This document shows positions 1 to 13,213 of a DNA stretch of 64,000 nucleotides, one piece after another. The notes beneath the pieces are model-generated. The model did not search any database, was not told where the DNA came from, and saw nothing but the letters and a program-made list of their open reading frames with translations. Each line of letters starts with the position of its first letter. Position 1 is the first letter of the stretch. The position numbers were made by a program, and so were the translations under genes. Location of the stretch: positions 238,084,447 through 238,148,446 of the forward strand of contig NC_073693.1 in the NCBI RefSeq assembly GCF_029784155.1. The letters run 5' to 3'. This DNA is from Uranotaenia lowii. Its lineage: Eukaryota; Arthropoda; Insecta; Diptera; Culicidae.

Positions 1-443
1 ACCACGTTTGTTAGGACGTATTTGCTCTAAATAAAAACGCGATGTACTCGATAGTGTGCGACGCGACGATCACTAAATATTTAACTTTGCTTTGATCACA
101 TCCCTTCCCAAAGGGAATCCAGATCTTATTTACCTTCCCCACTAACAAACCACCCTTCCTGTGACGACCGTGGAGATTTAGAGGTGTATTCGGTCTCTAG
201 TAGCAACGGAAGTCGAACTAACAATCCTTCCCTTTCCCCGATGAACCGTAAGGACGTGGCCGGCGCCGTTATTGACCATATAAGATCAGGAACCTTCGAA
301 ACGTGTACACAGAAAATGGTAAGCTAATCCCAAGCCCCATTTATTTGGATCTATGTACAATTTTGATGGTTCTTGTCAATCACGGAGTAGCAACTACTGA
401 AATGTACGGTTTATCTAAGCTCAAGCTCAAGCTCAAGCTCAAG
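1..443. repeat. Unidentified repeat segment ending in (AAGCTC)n
   Basis: This stretch is richer in GC than the AT-rich DNA around it and has no convincing reading frame. It ends in four to five tandem copies of the hexamer AAGCTC (about 417-443). Short tandem 3' tails are known for some non-LTR retrotransposon clades, so this could be the 3' end of one, cut by the window edge. That is inference; I do not recognise the body. The retrotransposon that follows begins immediately after the hexamer tract. Confidence 0.35.
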
Positions 444-2822
444 TACAAAAACAGTATCTAAGCAAATAAGCTTGAAAGGCAGATATTGTCCTTGGATGTC
501 TTTTGACCTATGGGCTCTGATTAAGTTGAAAGATAATTGTTTAAAACGAGTAAAAAAACATCCTAATGATAACAATCTAAAAGAAATGCTTGTGCACATT
601 AACAAAAAACTGCACCATAAAAAGAAAACGTGTAAACGGATGTATTTTGAGAGATTACTAAATGATACTACACACTCTAAACTCTGGAAAAACATCAACC
701 AACTCTTGGGTAAATCTAAATCATCGACACCAATTACACTCACAGAAGGTGAAGAACTCATTACAGATAAAAAACTTGTTGGCAATAAATTTAACAGATA
801 TTTTTCTTCGATTGGATCAGATCTTGCTAAGAAAATACCCGTTGAAACTGAATTTGATGTCTTGTCCAACATCAACGAGGTTCAGAACACAATTTTCTTG
901 CAACCAACGGATGAAAATGAAGTAAACTCAGTCATTATTACCCTTAAAAACAAAAAAAAGCTGTGGGCCTGATAGTTTTCCCGTAAGTGTGTTAAAGAAT
1001 AACAGCATTTTATTCACTCCCATCCTCAAACAGTTTTTTAACTCAATAATTGAATCTGGACGCTACCCAGATTGCCTAAAACCAGCAAAAGTGACTCCTA
1101 TTTTTAAATCAGGCGATCCAGAAGATGTTAGCAACTATCGACCAATATCAAGTCTCAGCGTATTTAGCAAAGTTTTCGAGAAGTTACTAGTAAATAGAAT
1201 TTCCAATTTCCTCAATTGTAACAATGTTCTATATAGTATGCAATATGGGTTTAGAGCAGGCTCAAATACTCTTATTGCAATTTCTGAACTTGTGGATTCC
1301 ATAATTAAAGAAATTGATTCCAAAAATATAGTTGGTGCTTTATTCTTGGACCTGAAAAAGGCGTTTGATACGCTTAATCATAGCATCTTACTGGAAAAAT
1401 TAAATAAATATGGAATAAGGGGCAAAGCAAATGATATAATTCACAGTTATCTTTCGGATAGGAAACAATATGTAGTTGTTCAAGGAGTAGAGAGTGAAAT
1501 TAGAAATATTGGTGTAGGCGTCCCACAAGGCAGCAATATAGGGCCACTACTTTTTCTTTTATATATTAATGATCTATGTAAACTTCCACTTTTAGGTACA
1601 GCAAGGCTTTTCGCAGATGACACAGCACTTTTCTATACAGGAAAATCTCCGAATGTCATAATCGATAACATGGAGCATGATTTAAAATTACTATCCGCAT
1701 ATTTTAACAGCAATTTGCTATCATTAAACTACACAAAAACAAAGTATATGATATTTCGCTCGGCCAGGAAAGTCTTACCACAACATAGAGACCCTAGCAT
1801 GAACCAGTTTGTTATAGAAGAAGTAAAAAACTTCAAATACTTAGGTATTCACTTGGATAGTACTCTTTCGTGGAATTGCCATATAAAAAACCTAGAAAAA
1901 AGAATTTCTCCTCTTTGCGGTGTCCTCTGGAGGCTACGACGTTTTGTGCCTCAACATGTCTTGTTGAAATTCTATTACGCATTTATCCATTCAATTTTAC
2001 ACTACCTTATCTCAGTTTGGGGTCGAGCATCTCAATCACATTTACAAAAGCTGCAATCCTTGCAAAACAGATGTCTAAAAAATATTTACAACCTCCCTAT
2101 TTTACATCCAACCAAACTTGTTTACTCCTCCAGTGCTCATAACATCTTACCATTAGTAGACCTTTGTGACTTCCAAACTATCATGTATGTTTTTGACAAT
2201 ATGCACTCATCAAATACCATCCAAAATATCAACTTTAGAGCTGCAATAAGAACACACAATACTCGTCATTTAAATTATTTACAACGCTGTCGGTCATTAA
2301 CAACTTTAGGACAGAAAAGAATTTCTTTCATCGGACCAACCAAATATAATAACTTACCCAATGATCTGAAAGAAACAAATCGTCGATCCATATTCAAAAA
2401 CAAACTGCTTCAAATGTTTAAAGAAAAAATAAGTCGTTAAACGAGTCGAACAAAGCTAGCTTTAAGTGTAAAGATTTTTAATTTTGTAGCGTTAATTTTT
2501 TATAATTTTTTACTTGAAGTGTTATTTTTTTTTTTAATTTAGTATAGTTTTATTGTATAATTAGTTTAACTTTGTTTCAACATGAATCTCTTCAAAGGAA
2601 ACTTTTTCCATTGAGATTCATAGTCTAAATTAGTGTAAATAATATTCATCACATTTCCTCGCAATTAATTAAATAATTTTTGTGTTCTCAGCATGAGTAG
2701 ATTTTGCTCGCGTATTAATTTTTCTTTTTTAATTGCTGCCAGACGTGCTGAGAACAGTAGCGTCCATTACCAGGGGGCTCAAATGAGCCTTTTGGTGTGG
2801 GGGAGTGTGGTGGGCCGCTACA

Positions 2823-2851
<29 letters not shown>
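444..2851 (+). mobile_element. Non-LTR retrotransposon, CR1/L2-like, 5'-truncated
   Basis: The element carries a reverse-transcriptase reading frame, about 380 bp of 3' untranslated sequence and a terminal A-tract of roughly 26 bases at 2826-2851. No endonuclease domain lies upstream, so the 5' end is lost, as is common after incomplete target-primed reverse transcription. The RT core has the features of CR1/L2-type elements and there is no RNase H domain. I could not find a matching target-site duplication. Clade placement rests on the look of the RT motifs only. Confidence 0.8.
472..2440 (+). pseudogene. Reverse transcriptase ORF2 with one frameshift
   Basis: Encodes the polymerase of a non-LTR retrotransposon, which copies element RNA at a nicked chromosomal site. 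Two frames cover it: 472-972 (the linker before the RT) and 989-2440 (the RT itself). They are out of phase at a run of eight A at 952-959, where a one-base length change explains the break. Visible RT motifs are SNYRPISSL, the FLDLKKAFDT block, GVPQGSNIGPLLF and the catalytic FADDTALF near 1608-1631, followed by a thumb/C-terminal region to the stop at 2440. The second frame is otherwise intact, suggesting a fairly young copy. The endonuclease domain expected upstream is absent. Confidence 0.85.
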
Positions 2852-2855
<4 letters not shown>

Positions 2856-3127
2856 CAAGCAAATGACCATTTATGAAACATAGCGTTATAAGTTTACAAA
2901 AACATGTTCCTAAGGTAGTTCGAGACCATTCTCCACTAATTTAGACTAAATTTCAGATTTTAAGTAATCGTTGTATTTTATCTTTGTTTTGCTCTTTGAA
3001 ACTCAATTTGCTGTTGGAATTTCGTAGAGGTTTCATTTGAATGATGTTGAGATTTAATTTTAAATCATCTATAAATACAATAAAATTTTAAAGGTTTTTA
3101 AAAATGTTATTACTTACATTTATTTTT

Positions 3128-3165
3128 AAAAGATTGGCAGAGCACACCGGATCAGCTAGTTAAAA
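3128..3165 (-). repeat. Short fragment of a dispersed repeat (ACTAGCTGATCCGG end)
   Basis: Read on the minus strand this short piece begins ACTAGCTGATCCGGTG. A related piece, ACTAGCAGACCCGG, lies near 44984 on the plus strand. Similar ACTAGCTGACCCGG termini are widespread in insect genomes as ends of dispersed repeats (from memory, not checked). Nothing else of the element is recognisable. Confidence 0.3.
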
Positions 3166-5344
3166 ATGTAAAATTAAATAATTTTCTCTTAGTTTAATAG
3201 ATTTAAAATCAATATTTCTGTTATGCCTACTAGATTTCTGCCAGTTTAAATGCAGAAGTAGGAGCGTGTATCAAAAACGACGACATTTATATGAGGCATA
3301 TACCGTATTCTTTTTGGTTCAGTTTTGCATTGGTGCACTACCAGTTGTACACTTTTTGCTGTCTTGTGTTCGTTTATGCTCTCAGTTTTCCTCCGGTAGT
3401 GAACTGAGCGCGGACATGTCAAATGGGAAGTGAAGTTTAAAATTATAATGTGAAATCGAATGTAGTAAATTAAAAGGTTAGACCTTACGCTACTGAAAAT
3501 AAACAAATAAATAAATAAATAAATAAATAAACCTTTGAAAATATTCAGTGTGTTGCTCATGTCCTCGCCAATAATATCGTGAATAAGGACAGGTCGGGCT
3601 TCCCGATGTAAACAAATTGGTACCGCCAATTTCGCGCACAATAACGAAAGATTAGTGCAAAATTCGATTTTGTACGGTTCAGTGCAAGGTGCAGAGTGTG
3701 CAGAGGTTAAAACATGTACGATAGGTATTATAAAGAATAAGTCTATTTCATTCTTTTTGTCGTTCATTAAGAATCTTTTGATCTCTTTTTTATCTTTGGT
3801 TTGCCAAACCATAATGGATTTGAGCTCAGAAATCGAATCCAATGTTATGAATTTATCTTGGTATATTTCGTACTTGCAAATTATCAAATTTTCGGAGTCG
3901 ATGAAAATTTTAGAGAGCTTCAGAAACCGAAATCCTTAAAAGCATATTTTGCATTGCAGATTTCAGCGTTTCCCAATCGCAAATACTTAAGAGTTCTGAA
4001 TCAATTTGAATATCGATACCACGCACTAAAATTCTCTACGCTCTCAGTTGAGCCAACGTTTCTACCGGTTATTTTAGTGACGCCGACTAGCTAAACCGGA
4101 TTAGAACGACCCGGCTGCTGCTAGATATAGTTTAGTCACAGAGTCTCTTGGTCCGGTCGGCATGTTCTGGTCTGGTGTTTACTTTTTGCCCTACCACATT
4201 TTTCCCAGTCAGCTGATTTAGCAATCCGGTTTCAGGTTTAACTTCACTTTCCGACCAATGGATGTTGTCTGCTTCTGGTTCTGGTCTTCTGGTGTCTTGT
4301 CGCTGCAAGGCACTTAGAAAGCGCATAAAGAATCAGGCAAACGATTTTCCTGCATCTACAAACCTATTGGCCGTTAGAATCTCAGTCTCGGGTAAACGGA
4401 ATAAGCCAGCCAAGTTTATACGGCCGGCCTAGATGCACCACAACCGATATGGTTTGTTTTTGCTCAAGCAGTTTGCGTCTCCGTTGATTGAGAAATCAGT
4501 TTTGACGCCGGAGACTGATGGTGATTCGGATTCAGAGATAGTGCCAGGTTTGGTTAGGGTAAAGGTTCCTGTTTTTCGTTCAGCAATGATCGTCTGGATT
4601 GGAAGAAAAGCTTTGCCGGAATTTTTCGTGCATTAAAAACAAACATTCAGAATTTCTCATACTCAAGAATGCAAAACCTTTCAAACAAGCTCTATTTTGG
4701 CATTCCCATACCAAATTTATTCAAAGATCGTCAATTTGCTTAAGCGGTTTCGTATTCTAAACAGCAACACCTCTTACCGGTGAGAAGGAGTAGCCAGTTA
4801 TCTTTCACCATTCCCGAGTGAGAGAGCTAATTCAACAGTGACAAACCCCTTGTAAACAAGTTTCAATTTCTGCTCGAAGTATTTCAGATTTTTTTTTGCA
4901 TATCAAGGTATAATTGGTATTAAATTATGACGTTGAAAGTAGCTCGATTTCAAGGTTGTCCAATGCTTTCGTTTTTGTCTGGCAGGTTTCTGCGACTATC
5001 TAACTTTTGGTTTCTGCGTTGGTAGTATATCTTTTCAATAACATCTTAAAGCTGTGATTTTAATACGACGAAAACAAATCATCAAACCTGAAATTCTCCA
5101 AAAAAAAAGTGTGGAATGAGTCAACGTTGTTTTATCTTATCGAAAATAATAATTTCGATAGTGAATCTTAATTTGAACAGAATTGCATCGGATCACTTGC
5201 ATGCACAACCACACTATTTTTTTTGAACTGTAAACCCGAGACATATTTAACAACATCCAAATTTTATAATAAGTTCTAATGATCATAATCTTGAACTATC
5301 ATTCAAAATAAAGTATGAAATAAAAATAATCCTGATCCACATAA
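3166..5344. other. No gene recognised; contains an (AAAT)n tract
   Basis: About 2.2 kb without a convincing gene. An (AAAT)n microsatellite sits at about 3497-3531 and creates a long but artefactual minus-strand frame. The part from about 4130 to 4640 has near-balanced base composition and short open frames on both strands (4132-4326 minus, 4433-4636 plus) that I cannot relate to any family; it could be conserved noncoding or untranslated sequence. Confidence 0.5.
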
Positions 5345-5857
5345 GGGGCCGTTCAGATACCACGTGGACAGAAAAATGAGATTTTTGACCCCCTCCTCCC
5401 CCTCCGTGGACAAGCATGGACATTTGGCAAACCCCTACCCCCCTCCCCGGATGTCCACGTGGACACGTTTGAAAAAGATTTTATTTCAAACACCCTTAAT
5501 TTGACAGTTAGAAAACACCACTTTTTACCTTTTTGTTATAGAAATGGCTGATTTTGTAAAACCGAAAAAGAATTTCCTGATAGAAAAAAAATTAAAATTT
5601 TGAAATTTCTCAATTATCACATTTATTACTTGTTTTCAAGAAGCTACTTTTTGTTTAAACTGAAACTGGAAAGGTATGCCATTTTAAGATTTTGATTTAA
5701 ACATCTTTATATTTATTCACCTTTAGAAAATATTTTGAAAGTAAGTATGTCCACGTGGACATGACCCAAACCCCTACCCCCCCCCTCCGTGGACAAGCGT
5801 AGACATTTCCATACCCCCTCCCCCCCTAAGTTGTCCACGTGGTATGTGAACGGCCCC
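5345..5857. mobile_element. MITE with 26-bp terminal inverted repeats (GGGGCCGTTCA...)
   Basis: The left end reads GGGGCCGTTCAGATACCACG and the right end is its reverse complement over 26 bp with one mismatch. Total length is 513 bp with no coding capacity. Just inside each end lie C-rich tracts followed by CTCCGTGGACAAG, present twice in direct orientation (about 5400 and 5790). No clear target duplication is visible. A truncated relative (CCGTTCATATACCACGTGG) occurs at about 47572. Superfamily not assigned. Confidence 0.8.
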
Positions 5858-7359
5858 ATCAGAATCAGATTTTTCCATTTTGGGACCCGAGAAATATATT
5901 TTAAGAGCTTCTCAAAATATTTGTAAAATCAAATTTATATGTTTTTGACACTAGGAACCTATACTCAATACTCTCATTTTCAAAACAATTTTGTTTAACA
6001 TCGTTTTTAAAAATAGCGAAAAAGTCAAGCATTTAGGAATACGAACTCTGGTGAAGACAAAATGCATTTGTATAGAAAATATACTAAAAGGCAACACCCA
6101 AATCTTATTGTCTGCTTTGAAAAATTGAAAGCACGATAACTCAATTTATATGCTTTCAATTCTCGTTTTCAAGATGGCTTAAGAAAATAAATTTAAATAC
6201 CTTTAAGAAATTTTTTGCATTTTCAGGCAGAACTGTAAAATAATTTTTTTTTTAAATATAGCAAATTTTTTCGATTTTTGAAAAACAGATAATTCAGTAT
6301 TCTTTTTATTTATTTTTAATTCATTCTGGAGGAAATGGGAATTCGGAAAAAAATCTTATTGAACTTTCAGTAAAAAAGGATGCTAAAATATATTTCAATG
6401 CATGAGTTAAAATGTCTTACAGTCTTTAAAAAAGTTGTATAATAAATTATGTTATATTGAAATTTCAAAATGTGAAAAATTCAATGTTTAATTTTTTTTC
6501 AAATGCAGAGCATTTTAGAGTTTTTTTCAATATCGACTCGATTATCCGTTCAATGTTTTCAAAGTGATTCTATTAACGTGAAAAATAAATACCATTATCA
6601 AAAAATAGTTTTCATTATGAAGAAAAAATGTTGCAATTAAAGATTGAAAAATTTATTCAACAAAATCATCAGCCAAGTGTTTTTATTCACCGAGATTTGC
6701 TCCATAATATTTTTGCTCATATCTTCCTCCCCGTTTTTAAAATTCAAATTGAACTAGAAATTATAGCAACATTAAAAATGCACAATATGAAAGAAATTTG
6801 ATATGTTAAACCATTTCTTAATCATGACCACCACACAAACTCGAAAAAATAATAAATTTAACTGATAAGAATCATAACAATTATCAAATTAAATCCGGTA
6901 AGACATTTATAAATGATTCAAATTTTTATTCTTTATTCTGAACTGGAAACGTGCTTGAAAATAAATCCTTTGCAGCTTCTGAAATAATAATCAATCATCA
7001 GAAATCTTATGCATAAATATATAAAAAAAAAAAACAAAATATTCAACTGAGAAATTAAATGCAATTTAAAGAATTAAAAAAAATTGATAATTTAACATTT
7101 TGATTCACATTTTATCTTTCACATTTTTGTTTGAAGGGTCGATTTAAAACATCCAATGTAATATTTTAAATTTTAAAAAAATTATCACGATATGGAAATA
7201 CTCGATTAAGCAAAAAAAAATAAAGGTAACAAGGCAAGAAAATTTACATTCTTTTGAGGTGCAAAATAACTGATTAAGTCTAATTTGAGGGCGCTAATTT
7301 GAAATATGCAAATCGTTTTATTTTTCTTGAAGCTCTTTAAAAACGAACACAAACACATA
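5858..7359. other. AT-rich DNA, no gene recognised
   Basis: Very AT-rich sequence with many homopolymer runs, no long open frame, and no repeat structure that I could pair. Confidence 0.5.
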
Positions 7360-7580
7360 CAGGGTCTCAATGAAACTTGATGTTTCCTCGAAGAGAATCC
7401 CTTTTCTTAATTCTAAGCGTACATCTTTCGAGGATATGATGGCTAGCATCTTACAAATGCTAAAACCACCAACCCACAGAAAGTGTACTATGTGTGCCGT
7501 GACCGGGACTCGATCTCATACCCGCTGGCTTAGAAGACTGGAAGGCTATCCTCTACGCCACGGGCTGCGGCACATGAAAT
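7360..7580 (-). repeat. tRNA-derived SINE head
   Basis: On the minus strand the segment starting near 7572 is tRNA-like: an A box (TGGCGTAGAGGATAGC), an anticodon-arm-like stretch with TCTTC, and a B box (GATCGAGTCCC) at about 7505-7517. GTGCCG and CGGCAC at the two ends can pair like an acceptor stem. About 130 bp of unrelated tail follow toward 7360. This fits a Pol III SINE of the general type common in mosquitoes. Exact ends and target duplication were not found. Confidence 0.55.
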
Positions 7581-10500
7581 GAAATAGCCTTAAGAAAATG
7601 GGTAAAAGTCATTCAATCAATTTGGGCACTTTTTGGGCAATACTGTGTCAATTCCCAACTTTCCCGAAGATTGGCAGTTATTTTGACTTCTTTTAAAAAA
7701 GCTTAAGAAGTTTTCTTATTTTGACTAAATTTAAAGAATTTTTAAATCAAATTAAACCTAAGATATTTTTTAGGCCATAACTTCAATCGTTTTGCAGTCT
7801 TGAACAAAATTCTGAAATGAAATAAAAACTTCAATATAAATATCCGAAGACTTTCTGCCAAAAATATTTTTCTGTTAAAATTAATTAAAATTGAAGAGTT
7901 ATTATTTTTATAAAGCTATATATCTTTGAATCTATATTATCAAGATAATATCTGAATCCTTCATTGAATGGAGGATATTGAATAGAATCAAAACAACTTT
8001 ATTGAGGGTTTGATGGTTAATCAATGAACGATTTTACTCAAAATAGATCAGTTTTCGCCATATCACAGGCCATATCACAGCAACAAGAGCTGATAGATAA
8101 AATCTGGCAAATGATTCGATTTCAGGATGCCAGAGTCTTCCGAAAACAGTTATTGAATCATAGGCAAAAATTGTTGTTCCTTTAGTGTAGTGATTGAGTT
8201 TAATTCTATATATTCATTTTTTATGTTCGAAATCTTCCGGTTTTTAAAAAATGACTAGAAAATTTCATTTTTGAAGCTCACAATAATAACTTTATATATT
8301 TCATGTTCAATTCATCATTGAAAGCTCATATATATTGAAAATGTAGAGGTTTCGAAATGAGTGATTTTTTGAATCGTCAAAAGGACACTGAATAGTATAA
8401 AAATAAGGAATTCTATATTTTGTTGTAAACATTGAAATCACAAAGCAATTTTTAATTTTGTTTACATTGCGCATTGAAACTTATCAAAATTTTTTTTTAA
8501 TTTTTCATCGATTTATTAAAAAGTTGTTATATATAATCTTCTTGTAAGCCTTTAAATCTAAATTTTTAATAAGAAAAACCCACGACCCAATATTTTTATC
8601 ATCGACATACATATTATAAATAATTAAAAAAAAAGTTAAACGTTTATAATCCTTAATAAAGATTATTTATAATTATTTTAAAAAAATGTAAAACGTTTAT
8701 AAATTTTCAAGCGCATGTTTTATAGTTCAAAATGCATACCATTGATATATAGTCGTCGATAATTGGAATATTTTGTCGTTGGAAAAACAAAAGTTAGAAA
8801 TTATGCTAATCTTATTAAAAATTAAAATTTAAAGACATCCAAGAAGATAATATTATCAGATCACGAATATTGTAAATAAAAAAAAACTACTTTTTAAAAA
8901 TATTTAAATAAATTACGTACATACATAGTTTAACAGAAAAACTTGGTACATTTATATGAAAATGTAGACAAATTATGAAGATAAAAATTCGTTTTTTAAC
9001 GTAAGGGATTTAAAATTTTTCAACAAAAACGTTTTACCATGTTAAACATATTAATAAAATTTCATTAATAACTCATTTGAACAGCATTTTGGTGCCTATG
9101 TTTTAATTATTGATTTGGTAGATTTTGGCGTCCGGCCCTCAAATCTTTTGAATATTGCCCGAATAAATTCTAAAATGTTTATCATAACGACTTTTAGTTC
9201 ATATAAGTAAACGTGAATTTATTAATAAATTTCATATTCATGAAATTCCTGGCAGTTTAAAAGCTGAACCCAAGAAACATAAGCTTTTTTATTCTCTATT
9301 TGCACTGTGAGCCAGTTTTGGCGTAATTAGCTGCTATTTAGAGCAGTAAGCATTACTAGTAAAGTTTACGTCTTAATAAACATTATTATTGTGCAAGACG
9401 TTTGTATGTAATGAAATTGAAAAGATGTTTTTCTTTATTCTACGTGTTTTATACTGAATATCCTGACTGACATGTTTCGATAAAAGAGGTGATTTTCTTC
9501 ATTATCTTCTTTTTTTTCGAAAAATGACATAAATCGGTTCACATTATTTTTGACGAGATATGGGGTTGAAAATTTTGAAATTAAATACCAAAATTGTGAT
9601 GTTCTCAGCCCGCAAAATGCGGAAGAAAATCCTTCACTGCCTACTCTAGGGGGCCCCTTAACTTATGTAAGAGAAAAACTATTCTAGATATTGTTTCACC
9701 GGGACCTCTTTAGTTGTTATATTTCGAGTTTTCAATCCGTCTTTCTAGTTTTGATTTCTTTTCATAGATATGTAGAAATTGAAGTAGTACGGTTAGAGTA
9801 ATGTTTAAACTTTTTATCCCTCGGGGGCCTTCGTAAGCTGCAGGGGCTTGGGCAATTGCCCCCCTCCCCCTTAATCAGGCCTTGCTAAAACTAGAAATCT
9901 AGTCATTTGATTTATTTTATGATCGCCAAGTTTACTTAGCTCTATAAGGCTAGGAAACCAAGATACAGGTTAGAAATTCAAAACTTATACGCGGGGAGAG
10001 ATAATGAAACCATGACTCTGGTATTCAATTCAGATTCCTTATTTATAAAGGTTAACATTTCGGAATGAACATTCTTTATCAAATTTAAAAACAAATTCTA
10101 TCCGAAATCATTAGATTGTAAACCACTGCATTAATGAATCATCTTTTCCATAACATTTTTCAATTCAATACCAATTTCAAGTCGTTTGAACTTATTCAAT
10201 TAAAACCCAGAGTTTGGATATGAATTCCAATTGACAGGTGCAGATTAGTCAAAAGAGGATAAGTTCGTTTATCTTCTTCATTTGATTTAAGCTCAGCTAA
10301 TCTACAAATTTACGATATTACTATACGATACGATACGATACGATTATTCAAGTCTTTTTATTGACGAGACATTTGGTGGAGTCATTGAAACACTGACATT
10401 TTTCCTAACACCAAATTTTTCTAGGCATGTTTAATGTTCTCTGCTGAGAAGTTTTGTCATAACTTAATGAATTTAGGAAACAAACATTCTATTTCTCAAA

Positions 10501-11510
10501 GGTTTGTTATGAATATTGCATATAATAAAACAGTTTTTGAACGCTCGCCAGTGCAGTGGTGTTGTGATGTTAAGAAACGGTATCACCTGTTCCGTATTAA
10601 ATCTCACTGAAACATGTCAAGAAGCCTTGCCTGGCCGGGTCTGCCACCAGAAGGCTGTTCGTGCCAAGACGACGTAAAATTTTACAAACGAAACCAAAAG
10701 TGATGATGCCATCGGAAAACCAAAACCTGCCCGGCTTGGCGGTTGTGTCTGGTGGTTGGCGGCCAGGTTGCAAAGTTACAAGAAAACAAAAATTAGAAGA
10801 AAAAAAAATAATCAAACACCACACCTGGCTGACGACGAACGTTGTCGGGGTGTCCAATATTGTAAGTTTGTGCCTATAATCTAATAATGAAACGCGCGAA
10901 GACCGTATGGCTGCCAGGCGTGGAGGCGTGTTTTGGTGGAATGCGAGCATTACACCTTCCCCATTCCCTTTCTCTGACCAACCCACCCGGTCAAATTATG
11001 ATATCATAACAGCTGATGATCATGCTCTATCGCGCTCTAATGTTGGATTCGTGCCGCCCGTTGAAGGGTGAGTGTGATTGTGGCTCTTTTTACCTTCTCT
11101 GTTTTGCTCCTCTATTAATAGGCGGTTAAAGCTTTCAGTGCACTTTTGAACGATTCACTGCCACCAGTTCACATGGCGGGTGATCTATTTGTGCCAATCT
11201 GGAAAGGAGGTCAAAATCGAATTCAACCGGCTTGGTGTTTTGTCTGGTTTTTTTTTTTTATTTGGAATGACCATGACCGCTACCAACAAATTGTATCCGT
11301 CTAATTTTTGGTAGCTTTCAGTGATAGTTCGTTTTCTGTGAGTGCAGTTTGAAAAAGTTGACTAGTATTTTGAATTAACTGGTAGAAATTATTCGCATTT
11401 GTGTTAAACTGATCAAAAATTTTTAACGAAATCTACCTTTTGTTTTGCAACCAATTCTTTCGCTGGCATTAACACAAAACCAATCCTCATCCCACACAAA
11501 ACCCATAATG
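7581..11510. other. Gene-poor intergenic DNA
   Basis: Mostly AT-rich sequence with no supported gene. It contains a roughly 60-bp imperfect tandem duplication around 8610-8710 and an (ATACG)4 tract at about 10323-10343. From about 10540 to 11300 the composition becomes much less AT-rich, with short frames on both strands (10597-10986 minus, 10661-10879 plus). I recognise no protein there; a regulatory or untranslated region is as likely as a coding one. Confidence 0.45.
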
Positions 11511-11518
11511 GTCATTCC

Positions 11519-13213
11519 CAGTGTTGGGCATCGCTAACTGAAAAATTAGCGCCGCTAATTAAATCGCTATACCATACAAAGTTAGCGATCGCTAGTTAAA
11601 TACGCTAAATGTATCAAAAAATTTATCGGTTTAAGCTTGAAGCGCTAATCGTTAATCGCGAACTGTTTACCAACATTAAAGCTGGATTAAATATAAAAAT
11701 TTTTATTAGTCACGCACTTCCCCCTTTCGATTTTTCCAACTCCCCAAGGGGGAGTTAATGAAATTTCAAGGATTTAATTTAAAATAAGATAAATGGATCG
11801 TATTTTCATAAAATTATATGAGCAAAACCAAAACTGTCAAGCAGTTTTAACGAGTCTCTGTGTTCTATAAATTAAAACAAACGATTTTCGAGCAATTAAA
11901 GAAATAGCAAATGAACAGAATGTGGCAAATGGGAGCTATATCTCTGTTTTTTTTTTTATTTATTTTGGTTAAAAATTTTCTTGATCTATTGGTTTTGTGC
12001 AAAGTAGATAGTATGCAATTTTGTTGCAAATAATCTTTTGTGGAATTATTTTTTTTTTGTTTTGGCATTATTTTACATAATCCTCATTGAAAATCTTTAA
12101 CCTGATCTCCCCTTTTTCAAATTTGCCGGAGCAATGACAAACGTTTATACAATTTCTATATGAACTTAAAATCAAGGCTACAAAAGTGATTTTATCTTAT
12201 TTTAATATGAACTGATCTGTAAAATCTCAAGAAAACTGTATTGTGAAAAGTAAATAGCTCAACCACTTAAAAACAAATGCTTATGAAGAGATGTTGAAAA
12301 TAGTTTTATATTGTTTCAAACCTTTTATTTATACCTTCATCTGTAAAAGTTGTTAAAAAAAAGTGCTCAAAGAGAGAAAAATGACACGAAATACATCTTT
12401 GCTCTAACTCTAGTACGCATTCCTCAAATGAATCCAATTAAGCAATCAGAATGATGCACAATGTCACTTTGACTTGATTAATGAAAAAAAAGTTTATTCT
12501 ATCACTAAGAATCAGAGATGTTAAAATCGCGAGTCTACACACTCGCACTTTGCTCTTCTTTGCAGAACGATTTTATTTCGTTAATCTCAAATTGCAATGA
12601 TGCTATCGATAGTTCAACTCGGAAAGCATCAGGAAGTAAGCTTCGGGTAAACTCGACAGGAGTAAACAGCAATCGGGAACAACATCAGCGAAGCGAACGT
12701 ACAGTTTTGCGAATTCAAAATTCAAATCGTTTTCGTTCGGCAGCCGAACACATCAATTGGACAACGTATGGGGGCGTGGCTAAAAGTGATAGATACAAGG
12801 GAACGAGAAACGAGCGAGAGAAGGGTGCGAGGCAATGTTCACTCGGTCCGTCGGCAACGATCGCTCGTGTGCATTCGTGTACGGTAAACTTCGTTCTGTT
12901 GTTTCATTGGTGTGATTTATTCCTGCGAAGCGAGGAAAAGATCAATGCAGAACGGTTGTCTTCGTTTTGTGTGCAATCACGTAATGATTGGAACGAAGAT
13001 AAAATCAATCTGCACACAACAAGTTAAACTCGGAAGAAATCAGCCGAATGATTCTTTCCGATGCGAGTTTACGCACCGCTGCTAAGAATTCGAGACATTG
13101 ATACAAATATATGGGAGTTAGCGATCTTCAATTAGCGGAACTTTTAAATTCGCTAAATCAGTCCAAACTTAGCGGCAAAATTAAACCGATCAGCGCTTTT
13201 GTACCGAGCACTG
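11519..13213 (-). mobile_element. Non-autonomous hAT-like element, copy 1
   Basis: The ends are CAGTGTTGGGC at 11519 and ...GAGCACTG at 13213, a CAG...CTG pair typical of hAT termini. They are flanked by 8-bp target duplications GTCATTCC (11511-11518) and GTCATTCT (13214-13221), seven of eight identical; 8 bp is the hAT hallmark. Subterminal DNA is rich in TTAGCG/CGCTAA motifs. No transposase is present. Another hAT MITE is inserted at 12513-13081. Without that insertion the element is about 1.1 kb, the same as the second copy at 57979-60285, which lies in the opposite orientation. Confidence 0.85.
12513..13081. mobile_element. hAT-type MITE nested in the hAT-like element
   Basis: This 569-bp insert starts CAGAGATG and ends CACCGCTG (reverse complement CAGCGGTG), with GCGAGT...ACTCGC subterminal similarity. 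It is flanked by a perfect 8-bp duplication, CTAAGAAT, at 12505-12512 and 13082-13089. The second copy of the host element (around 58160) has the uninterrupted site, which confirms this as an insertion. The 169-codon plus-strand frame inside (12518-13027) shows no transposase motif and is probably chance. Confidence 0.85.

Noticed and set aside
3246..3887. 213-codon minus-strand frame
   Set aside because: It crosses the (AAAT)n tract, which removes stops on that strand, and contains no motif or codon bias.
12518..13027. 169-codon plus-strand frame that might be a transposase
   Set aside because: It fills a 569-bp MITE with clear ends and 8-bp duplications, and has no RNase H-like or zinc-finger motif.
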